Positions 53,677 to 61,800 of a stretch of 64,000 bases of DNA are shown piece after piece (position 1 is the first letter of the stretch; every line of letters begins with the position of its first letter). The position numbers and the translations under genes were made by a program. Below the pieces are notes generated by a model. It did no database searches. It was not told the origin of the DNA and saw nothing but the letters and a program-made list of their open reading frames with translations. Location: contig JAOQAG010000022.1 in assembly GCA_025963715.1 (NCBI GenBank), positions 1-64,000 of the forward strand, in the 5' to 3' direction. Origin of the DNA: Bacteroidota bacterium (GTDB taxonomy: Bacteria > Bacteroidota > Bacteroidia > 2-12-FULL-35-15).

Positions 53677-54252
53677 ATGCGCTCAATAAAAAAAATAATT
53701 CCCGCTTTTCTTATCACGCTTATGTTTACGGTCGTTGCCGATGCGCAAACAAAAAAAGAAGTGAAAAAATTCAAGATCAAATCAACCACTGTAACGGTAA
53801 CCGACGTTGTGGATGGAAAAGAAAAAACACGCAACGATTCCTATCAGAAATTTGATAACGCCGGAAATACCATCGAAGATGTAGAGTACAACAAAGACGG
53901 ATCTATAAAGAAAAAAGAAACACGCCAGTTCAATAAAAATAATGATCCCATCGAAGAAATAATTTACGATGAAAAAGGAAATATAAAAAAAAGAACCACC
54001 ACGGAATACAATTCCAGCAACGATAAAACAACGGAGATCGTATACGACGGCAAAGGAGCAATAACCGAAAAAACACAATACGGTTACAATGCCAAAGAAG
54101 AAAAAATATACGAGATCACATTTGACAGTAAAGGTAACACCCTTAAAAAATCAATCTATACTTACGACCGCAACAGCCTGAAGATTGAGAAGAAAACAAC
54201 CGATGCAAAAGGCGTTGTGATTGCCGTTAAAAAATACACCTACGAATATTAA
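53677..54252 (+). CDS. Secreted charged-repeat protein (YD/RHS-like repeats)
   Basis: A 191-residue protein from the ATG at 53677, chosen because a signal peptide follows (IIPAFLITLMFTVVADAQ). A longer reading from 53509 is an out-of-frame overlap with the previous gene. The mature part is about six repeats of 22-24 residues with the pattern Y-D-x-K-G-x-I/T-x-x-K-T-x-x-x-Y (EEIIYDEKGNIKKRTTTEY, TEIVYDGKGAITEKTQYGY). These form a beta-hairpin series like YD repeats. It is rich in Lys and Thr/Ser and is a possible substrate of the CotH kinase, which is inference. Confidence 0.7.
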   Translation: MRSIKKIIPAFLITLMFTVVADAQTKKEVKKFKIKSTTVTVTDVVDGKEKTRNDSYQKFDNAGNTIEDVEYNKDGSIKKKETRQFNKNNDPIEEIIYDEKGNIKKRTTTEYNSSNDKTTEIVYDGKGAITEKTQYGYNAKEEKIYEITFDSKGNTLKKSIYTYDRNSLKIEKKTTDAKGVVIAVKKYTYEY

Positions 54253-54260
54253 TCCGCAGC

Positions 54261-55037
54261 ATGCAATCCATAAAAGATATATTACAGGGGTTTGACCCCA
54301 TTTCCCTCAGGGAGATGGATGGCTCTGAATTAATGGAGCGCATGGACCTGAAATATTTTTTTACCGTTGACCAGTTACCTGCTGTTCTTTCGCATCTGAC
54401 AGAACATTACAAAGTATTGTGTATCCTCGATAACCGGCTTTGCAAATACGAATCGCTTTATTTTGATACTCCGGATTTTGAACTGTTTTACAATCACCAC
54501 CGCGGCCGCTCCAACCGCCGTTACAAGATCCGTTTCCGGAAATACGTGGAATCTGAATTGCATTTTTTTGAAGTGAAATTCAAGAACAGGAGAGGCCGCA
54601 CCATCAAGGATCGCGTGATGCAGGGCCGCATGAGTGATGTGATCCAGCACAATGCAGAAGAATTTTTAAAAGAAAAAACACCGCTGGAAGCCGGAGAGCT
54701 GGAGCCTAAATTAATGGTGCGCTATTGCCGCATGACGCTTGTAAATAAATTAATGGCCGAACGCGTTACCATCGATCTTAATCTTAATTTTCAAAACAAT
54801 GACGGTGGCGACAGAACAATCGATAACCTTATTATTGCCGAAGTAAAACAGGACAAATCATTTGTATCGCCGTTTATAAAAGTCATGCGTGAACTGCACA
54901 TCCGTGAAGCATCGTTAAGTAAATACTGTTTCGGGGTCATCACTCTCTTCGAAAACATGAAGCACAATAATTTTAAACCCAATTTAATCTACATAAAAAA
55001 ATTACTAAATGGTACTCTTGCAAGAACAACTCACTGA
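54261..55037 (+). CDS. VTC-domain (polyphosphate polymerase-like) protein
   Basis: A cytoplasmic 258-residue protein with a complete VTC domain (PF09359), the catalytic fold that in yeast Vtc4 makes polyphosphate from ATP. The tunnel residues appear intact: ELMERMDLKYFFT, ESLYFDTPDFELFYNHHRGR, RRYKIRFRKYVES, FFEVKFKNRRGRTIKDR, and the late acidic strand NLIIAEVKQDKSF. Bacterial single-domain VTC proteins are associated with CotH and DUF4956 genes. It starts nine bases after the repeat-protein stop and overlaps DUF4956 by 29 bases, so the three downstream genes are tightly coupled. Confidence 0.92.
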   Translation: MQSIKDILQGFDPISLREMDGSELMERMDLKYFFTVDQLPAVLSHLTEHYKVLCILDNRLCKYESLYFDTPDFELFYNHHRGRSNRRYKIRFRKYVESELHFFEVKFKNRRGRTIKDRVMQGRMSDVIQHNAEEFLKEKTPLEAGELEPKLMVRYCRMTLVNKLMAERVTIDLNLNFQNNDGGDRTIDNLIIAEVKQDKSFVSPFIKVMRELHIREASLSKYCFGVITLFENMKHNNFKPNLIYIKKLLNGTLARTTH

Positions 55038-55656
55038 CGAAAACGTCTCCACCGGATTTGCCCTGTTTGAAAAATTAGGATTCAAATTCTTTATGCGCTT
55101 AGCCATCAATTTTGTTTCGGTGTTTATTCTCATTCGCTTTATTTATTATCCGGTTTACAAAAACCGCGAGAACTTTTTTACGCTCTTTATTTTCAACATC
55201 ATTATTTTCCTCATCACTTTTATCCTCAATAAATCGGATATGAGCATGGGTGCGGCATTTGGTCTGTTTGCCGTTTTCTCGATGTTGAAATACCGTACCG
55301 AAGGTATTTCTTCCAAAGATATGACCTACATGTTCCTGGTTATTGCCATGGGATTGATTACCGCATTAAGCAAAGGAAGCTGGCTCGAATTGTCCTTCAT
55401 CAATGTGCTCATCATCCTTTTTACATTCTGCCTCGAAACAAATTTCCTGATGAAAAAAGAAACCTCGAAAACCATCGAGTATGAAAACATTGAAATGATC
55501 AAACCCGAAAATGTAGCGCAGTTGCAACTCGATCTCGAAAGTCGTTTGGGAATGAAGATCAACCGCATCGAAATTGGTAAAGTCGATTTTTTACGGGATT
55601 GTGCCGTAATCAAAATATTTTATTTCGAACCGAAACAAACACATAGCATGTCGTAA
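55009..55656 (+). CDS. DUF4956 membrane protein
   Basis: A 215-residue protein with about four to five transmembrane helices in residues 25-150 and a cytoplasmic C-terminal domain of about 65 residues. The diagnostic loop is MSMGAAFGLFAVFSMLKYRT, with ISSKDMTYMFLVIAMGLI after it. DUF4956 is usually encoded beside VTC and CotH genes. It may carry the product of VTC across the membrane or regulate it. Its start lies within the end of the VTC gene, and its stop overlaps the DUF2490 start (TAATG), so the products are made together. Confidence 0.9.
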   Translation: MVLLQEQLTDENVSTGFALFEKLGFKFFMRLAINFVSVFILIRFIYYPVYKNRENFFTLFIFNIIIFLITFILNKSDMSMGAAFGLFAVFSMLKYRTEGISSKDMTYMFLVIAMGLITALSKGSWLELSFINVLIILFTFCLETNFLMKKETSKTIEYENIEMIKPENVAQLQLDLESRLGMKINRIEIGKVDFLRDCAVIKIFYFEPKQTHSMS

Positions 55657-56339
55657 TGAAAAAAAATGTTTTTTTAATACTCATCCTCGCAAGCTTTGTA
55701 ATAAAAGCTTTTCCGCAGGCGTCAAATGATGCAGGCTTGTGGACAACCTTGAATATTGAAAAAAAAATCAACCGGAACCTATTGGTATTTGCAACAGAAG
55801 AATACCGCTTGCGCGAAAACTTTACCCGTAATAATTTATTTTATACCGATCTCGGCATCGCGTTCAAGCCTTACAAAATTTTAAAAATAAGTATTGCCTA
55901 CCGCGGTATTCAAAAATCCCTCATCGATGAAACCTGGAGTTTCCGCCATCGCTTAATGCTCGATATTTCATTGAAGAAAAAATTCGGAAATTTTGGATTG
56001 TCTTACCGTCACCGCATTCAATCTGAAGTACGTAACGTAAATTCCAGTGAAGATGGAAAAGTTCCGGAATGGTATTCACGACATAAATTTGAAGTAAAAT
56101 ATGATCTCGGAAAACGCATCACACCTTATGTTTCCGTAGAATTTCGTTACCAGATCAGTAATTCACGCGCCATCGAATCCGACCAAACCTGGCACCGCAG
56201 CCGCTATGCCGCAGGCTTCGATTATGAGCTTGACAAGCGCAACACCTTCGGCGCTTACTACCTCATTCAAAACGAATACAACGTTGCCGCCCCGCAAAAT
56301 TTATACATCATCGGTCTGGAATATTCTTTGTCACTGTAG
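55656..56339 (+). CDS. DUF2490 outer-membrane barrel protein
   Basis: A 227-residue protein with a signal peptide (VFLILILASFVIKAFPQ) and a barrel of about ten to twelve strands with many aromatic residues (e.g. RYQISNSRAIESDQTWHRSR and FGAYYLIQNEYNVAA). It ends in the C-terminal aromatic-containing strand YIIGLEYSLSL. DUF2490 members are predicted outer-membrane porin-like proteins. It is the last gene of the ASST-to-DUF2490 run and may be the outer-membrane exit or anchor for the CotH/VTC system. Confidence 0.85.
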   Translation: MKKNVFLILILASFVIKAFPQASNDAGLWTTLNIEKKINRNLLVFATEEYRLRENFTRNNLFYTDLGIAFKPYKILKISIAYRGIQKSLIDETWSFRHRLMLDISLKKKFGNFGLSYRHRIQSEVRNVNSSEDGKVPEWYSRHKFEVKYDLGKRITPYVSVEFRYQISNSRAIESDQTWHRSRYAAGFDYELDKRNTFGAYYLIQNEYNVAAPQNLYIIGLEYSLSL

Positions 56340-56344
56340 TTTTA

Positions 56345-56425
56345 TAATAGTTCAATTTGAAAAGTTCAAAGTTTACTGCGTTGAAAAAAAAGTTCAAGGT
56401 TCAAAGTTCAAAGTTTGCTGTGTGT
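56345..56425 (-). repeat. Inverted AACTTTGAACTT module copies
   Basis: On the minus strand: TGCACACACAGCAAAC, then AACTTTGAACTTTGAACC, then a further CAGTAAACTTTGAACTTTTC. These are the same words as in other gaps. The gap 56340-56976 consists of this and the tandem array below. Confidence 0.75.
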
Positions 56426-56511
56426 GCAAAAAAATTGGAATAAATCAGCCTCAACATTCCTCAAAATTTAGTATAAAGAGAACAGCCCTACAATAAAATA
56501 TTCGCGAGTAC

Positions 56512-56972
56512 ACGTTAGCATGTCCACGCTTCGCCTTATGTTTTCTTATGTTCCTTATGTGGTAGAATAACACACAGCTTCTGCGATCTCCGCGTTTCTG
56601 CGAGAAAAAAAACAGGCGAGTCAGCAAGCACACATTAGCATGTCCACGCTTCGCCGTATATTTTCTTTTGTTCCTTTTGTGGTGAAATTTTTTGCGCAGG
56701 CAAATACTTAGTAGCCTAAGTGCCTTAGTGGTAAACAGGCAGCACTCTGTGATCTCTGCTCTTCTCCGTGCTCTCTGTGTTAAAAAGCCGAGCCTGCGAG
56801 ACACATTAGCATATCACACTTCGTCTTATGTTTTCTTTTGTTCCTTTTGTGGTGAAATTTTTTGCGCAGGCAAATACTTTGTGGCCTAAGTGCCTTAGTG
56901 GTAAACAGGCAGCACTCTGCGATCTCTGCTCTTCTCCGTGCTCTCTGTGTTAAAAAGCCGGGCCTGCGAGTG
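56512..56972 (+). repeat. Tandem array of two 171-base units and a partial unit
   Basis: Two near-identical units (56632-56802 and 56803-56972) run ACATTAGCAT, CTTCG..TATnTTTTCTTTTGTTCC, GTGGTGAAATTTTTTGCGCA, CTAAGTGCCTTAGTGGTAAA, CTCTGCTCTTCTCCGTGCTC, GTTAAAAAGCC. The first 120-base unit (56512-56631) has a divergent centre. The units are themselves built from the dispersed CCTTAGTGGTAAA and CTCTGTG-type words. The array lies between convergent genes; no ORF or hairpin-plus-T end was seen. Confidence 0.85.
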
Positions 56973-56976
56973 CAAC

Positions 56977-57456
56977 TTACGCTCTCTGGATCAGCGCCAC
57001 CGCATACGCGCAAACGCCTTCCTCCCGCCCTACATACCCCATTTTCTCATTCGTCGTCGCCTTGATCGCCAGATCTTCCGGCTCAATCCCCAGGACCGGA
57101 CAAAGCGTTTGTTTCATCGCATCAATGTGCGGATTTATTTTTGGTTTCTCTAAAACCAGTGTACAGTCAATGTTGCCGATCGTATAGTTTTTTTCAGTCA
57201 GGAGCGTAACAACACGCGCCAGTAAAATTTTACTGTCAATACCTTTAAATTCAGAAGAAGTATCCGGAAAATGAAAACCAATATCGCGTAAACCAGCAGC
57301 GCCCAATAATGCATCACAAATGGCATGGATCAGTACATCCGCATCCGAATGCCCTACAGCGCCTTTCGTGTGAGCATGTTTGATGCCACCTAACCAAAAG
57401 TCGTTACCTTCCTTTAACTGGTGAACATCAAAACCAAAACCAACACGTATTTTCAT
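56977..57456 (-). CDS. ispF: 2-C-methyl-D-erythritol 2,4-cyclodiphosphate synthase
   Basis: IspF of the MEP isoprenoid pathway, which cyclises CDP-methylerythritol phosphate with release of CMP. A zinc-binding DVH is at the start (GFGFDVHQL, about 6-14). GHSDADVLIHAICDALLGAA supplies the other metal ligands, and RDIGFHFPDT follows. The sequence ends with NEKMGYVGREEGVCAYAV. The length of 159 residues is exactly that of the family. It starts 45 bases after porV and is on the same strand; co-transcription with the T9SS genes is possible but functionally unrelated. Confidence 0.97.
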   Translation of the reverse strand: MKIRVGFGFDVHQLKEGNDFWLGGIKHAHTKGAVGHSDADVLIHAICDALLGAAGLRDIGFHFPDTSSEFKGIDSKILLARVVTLLTEKNYTIGNIDCTLVLEKPKINPHIDAMKQTLCPVLGIEPEDLAIKATTNEKMGYVGREEGVCAYAVALIQRA

Positions 57457-57501
57457 AATTGTATTGCTGACTGAAAATGGAAAGCGTATAAAGGTTACTG
57501 T

Positions 57502-58773
57502 TTATTCACTTTTCGCACCTTCATCATTCTGCGCTTTAAACGCATCAAAGTCAAATGTAAGTGTAAAACGCAACGTGTTTTCCAATGGATTGCGTTGTTG
57601 TGTCGGGATCAGGTAAGCAAAATCCAACCCGAATACATTGTACCGCACACCTGCACCAAGTGTAAAATACTGGCGGTTTCCTTTAGTCGGATGCTCGTAA
57701 AAATAACCCGCACGCACTGCAAATAAGTGATTATACCAGTATTCCATACCCACCGAATAGTTGATCTCGTGCAGCTCTTCTTTTGCACCACCCGGAGCAT
57801 CGTTAAACGATCCGAAAATTCCTTCCGCAATACCACGGTTAGGATCTTTTCCTGCCAGGATCAACGGGTTACCATCTGCATCAACCGCAATCCCTTTGTC
57901 TTTCCCGGTCGAATCATAATCATGCTTGTAGATCGGTGGAGTAGGAACAAGCAATTTATTAGCATCTGCCAAAAAAGTAATAGAGTTGTAATCATCCAGC
58001 TGAACAATCAGCCCCCCGCCTAAACGTAAATTGATCGGAAGAAAATCCGCCTGGTCATTGCCGCCCCTGTCGGAATACGACATTTTATTTCCAATATTTG
58101 TTACCGCAATCCCAAACGATAAAATTCCTTTTTTATCACCCAGTTTTAATTTTTCTTTCCTGTACAATGCCGAGATGTCAACCGCAATCGCACGGCCTGC
58201 ATGTGTTTCTGCGCCTTCCACTAAAGCGCCGCCTGTTAAGTTAGAGTTGATAAAACGCAACGCACCACCCACCGAAAATTGTTTCGAAAGTTTTACAGCG
58301 TATGCAACATCCAGTGCAAATTCATTCGGACGAAATTGTCCGACTGTATTTCCATTGGCATCCGTAAACGTAATGTCGCCCAATGAAAAATAACGAAGTG
58401 AAGCACCGATCGTACCTCTCTTTTTAGTTTTATAATAACCCGATAAATAAGCAAGGTTGATATCCGGCACCAACGCTCTTAACCAAGGTGTATAGGAAAC
58501 ACCGATCCCCATTTTTTTATCCGCAAACGCTAATTTTGAAGGATTCCAGTGAATCGAATTAATATCGGTAGAGGAGGCAACCCCGGCATCACCCATACCG
58601 CCTGCGCGGGAATCCGGTGTGATCATTAAAAACGGTACGGCAGTGGTAATGGTATTCAATTGAAGTTGATCAGCCCGTTGACTTTGGGTAGTTTGTGCCT
58701 TCATATTATTCCCAACAACAAAAGCCAAAGCAAGTACATATATACTTTTGCTATATGCTCTAAAATCTTTCAT
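57502..58773 (-). CDS. porV: Type IX secretion system outer-membrane protein PorV
   Basis: PorV (LptO) is an outer-membrane barrel of the FadL type that carries T9SS cargo from the translocon to the sortase PorU. The 423-residue protein has a signal segment (SIYVLALAFVVGNNMKA). The family block ITPDSRAGGMGDAGVASSTD is followed by INSIHWNPSKLAFADKKMGI, and AVRAGYFYEHPTKGNRQYFT precedes the closing strands. It follows porU with only 31 bases between, and the two are a classic pair. Confidence 0.95.
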   Translation of the reverse strand: MKDFRAYSKSIYVLALAFVVGNNMKAQTTQSQRADQLQLNTITTAVPFLMITPDSRAGGMGDAGVASSTDINSIHWNPSKLAFADKKMGIGVSYTPWLRALVPDINLAYLSGYYKTKKRGTIGASLRYFSLGDITFTDANGNTVGQFRPNEFALDVAYAVKLSKQFSVGGALRFINSNLTGGALVEGAETHAGRAIAVDISALYRKEKLKLGDKKGILSFGIAVTNIGNKMSYSDRGGNDQADFLPINLRLGGGLIVQLDDYNSITFLADANKLLVPTPPIYKHDYDSTGKDKGIAVDADGNPLILAGKDPNRGIAEGIFGSFNDAPGGAKEELHEINYSVGMEYWYNHLFAVRAGYFYEHPTKGNRQYFTLGAGVRYNVFGLDFAYLIPTQQRNPLENTLRFTLTFDFDAFKAQNDEGAKSE

Positions 58774-58804
58774 TTTTTTCTTTTTAGGATCGCTAATTTA
58801 CTAA

Positions 58805-61800
58805 TTAATTTAAAATCACAAGTTTTTCATATTTTTCCGCCGTCTGTCCTGTACTTGTTTTTACTTTCAAACGGTACACATACACGCCCTTACCGATCTT
58901 GTCGCCAAAATCATCGCGGCCATCCCATTCAATAGGAGCAGAGCGGTAACCTTCGGCGTATACAAACTGACTGAAATTTTTTACCAGTTTACCCGATACC
59001 GTAAAGATCTGCAATTCCACTTCCAGCGACTGGCAGCATTGATTTTGCTCAAAATAAAAGCTGGTCCTTGTTGTAAACGGATTTGGATAATTCAATACAT
59101 GGTCCAGCGCCAGCGAGGCCGATTTTGCAACCACAAATTCCGTGTAGGCCTTCGACGAGTTATTGTATACATCCCACACTTTCATATCCAGCGTGTGATG
59201 TCCTTCACTCAGCGAATTGAACGGATACCGGATGCTTCCACTCTTGTAACTGTTCAGGTCCGCCTGGTAATAATCATTCAGCACGATCGAATTTTCCGTA
59301 TTTGCATCCAGTATCGCCGTTACATCATGCCCGATTCCGTTACCAACCGTGTTGATCCCGTTATCATCCTTCAAAACAGCATACAGATCAGGATTTTCAT
59401 CCGTCATCCCGCCAAATGCAAACTTGTTGTCATTCATGAATAATTTTATTTCCGGCCCCACATTATCCGCCGTCGCTGTATCATTCGAGCCGCCGATAAT
59501 TATTTTCTCATAATAACCGCTCGCATCATCCGTTCCGTTTTCTGCATAATAGCTGATCCGGCCAATGCCATACTGATAAGCAATGTCCTTCGGTACCACA
59601 AAAGTGTATTTGAAATAACCATTGGTAACGCTCACTTTTCCTTTGTACAGAATATTTTTTTGAAGTTTAAAAGTATAAGGCGGGCTTAGCGAAACGCCGT
59701 CATTCGAAAGCGTGGTAATGCTTTGCGCTTTGTCATATACCGTCGGATAAAGCACACCGTTATAATTTGTCAGGATCGCGCCGCTTTTGCTGCGTACAAA
59801 TCCACTCACCGTTACTACCGATAACGCTTTGATCGTATCATGCGATGCAGACGTTACAAGAGCCATATTCAGCGTATCCGTGGAAACGTTAAACTCCGGG
59901 TAAGCCAGTCTTAATGCAGGATCTCCAAGCAATGTAAAGTTACGGCTGTTCACCGAGTTTCCGCCCGGCTGCGTTTTAATGTAATAATACAGATCGCCCA
60001 AACGTGGCATCCTGCCTGCAACCGGTGTAAAAACAGTCTGGTAAAAATCTTCATTCAATGTAAAGTTCGGACTGGCATATACCAAACGTACCGTAGTGAA
60101 CAGTGCAATACCACCGCCATTCGGGTTCAGGAAAACATCCTCACCTGCAGAAGTACGCTCAGGATCATCAAAACGACTGAACTCACACGTTGCAGTAAAA
60201 AACAAAGGCATGTTATTAATGTTGTCCCATCTGTTGATGTCCGATACTTCCACGATCCGCTCATGCGCTAAGCCAACCTCGCCGCCATGTCCCGTATAAT
60301 TAATGATCAGCGCGCCTTTCTCCACACGTTTGTTGATCGCATCCGTAACACCAGGATAACGGTTTCCGCCCGGAGTAGATTCCTGCTGGTACGAATCAAG
60401 GAAAATTTTATCCACGTTGTAATTGTTGTAGGTCGTGTCCACGATCGTTGCCAGCGTGTTGGATTGTACAATGTGCAAATCGCCATCCTCATCATCACCG
60501 ATAAAGCAAACCACATTGCGCCAGTCGCCAAACGGAGAGCTGGTAGTTTGCGTACAACTGCTATTGTTGCTGCTGGCCGTAGAAGGCAATCCTGTTTTGC
60601 AATACGCTAAAATTTTGTTCACTGCCGTTTGCGCTTCTGATTTTGATTTCACAGGAAAACGACCGATCCCTATATCCACCGCATCGTTGTCGTCTTCTTC
60701 CCAATAACCTTCTGTATCATCCAGCAATCCGAAAAAATCATCCGATACGTATGAAGTGGTGGACATCGTTGAGTTGTACGATTGGTAGGTTACAATAAAA
60801 TCAGTGTTGTTGCTAAATCGGTTTTTGTTATCATATGATCCGTCACCGAATAACAAAAGGTAACGCGGCATATCGGTAGTGCTTGTAGAACGGTCGTAAA
60901 ACATTTTTACAAAATCGCGGATCGCCGAAGCATCCTGTGAACCGGATGAATACTCGTTGTAAATTTGCTGCGGTGTTACTATCAGCGTCGACAAAGAATC
61001 ATGCGCTTCGTGAAAAGAAGCCAGCTGCATCGCCTGATCGTAAAAATCAGGATACGCCACGATGATCAGGTCTTTGTTCGTCATCCCATGTAAATCCTGG
61101 TTAGCAACCGTTCCCGATGCTTTTGGTGTTTCAAATCCGCCACCCGTATAAGCTACAAACTCGTGCATCGCATCCGCAGGCAACACAAACTGGTAATCGT
61201 TCGTCCCTACAAGATTGGTAGCCTGGAGCTTAATATTGGTCGGATCTGTAATGTCCCACAGCTGAACCGGCGTATTGCTCGTTAAATCATATTGTGCTAC
61301 ATGTCCTGCTCCCACTGATTTTGCATCCCTGAAGGCCATTTGTGTTCCAAACATGATCAGTTGCCTTCTGGCATTTACCTCCACAAAATCCATCCAGCCC
61401 AATGCATCCGCAGTTTGTTTGGTTACATTCACCGTTAAGGTTGTGCTGAGGCTTGTTGGGTTAAATGAAAAACAGCCGTTCCCGATGTTTGCATAATCAT
61501 CTTCCGAAGCGCCCGTTACTTCCGGGATGCCAAGGTTAATGCTGCCCGATTGGCAGCTCACAGAATAATAAGCATTGTTGATGGCCGTCGACAGATCCTG
61601 GTAACGCGATGCCAGCCTCACTTTTACATAAGCAGGCGCGCTGTGATCGATGTTCGGAAAAGAATAGGAAAAGTTGTAAGAAGCAATATTGTCGAAGTAT
61701 TCACCGTACCACTCACGTCCCGATTTAATAAAATTAGTGGTGTTGTTTTCTGTAAATCCGTGATCGTCAAAAGTAGTTACAAAATGCGTCGGCGTAAGGG

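Noticed and set aside
56512-56972. Possible CRISPR array
   Set aside because: The units are long (120-171 bases) and contiguous, without spacers of unique sequence, and no cas gene is in the window.
56451-57065. Several overlapping short ORFs around the tandem array
   Set aside because: They repeat the same peptide because the DNA is duplicated, and they occur on both strands; non-coding repeat is the better explanation.
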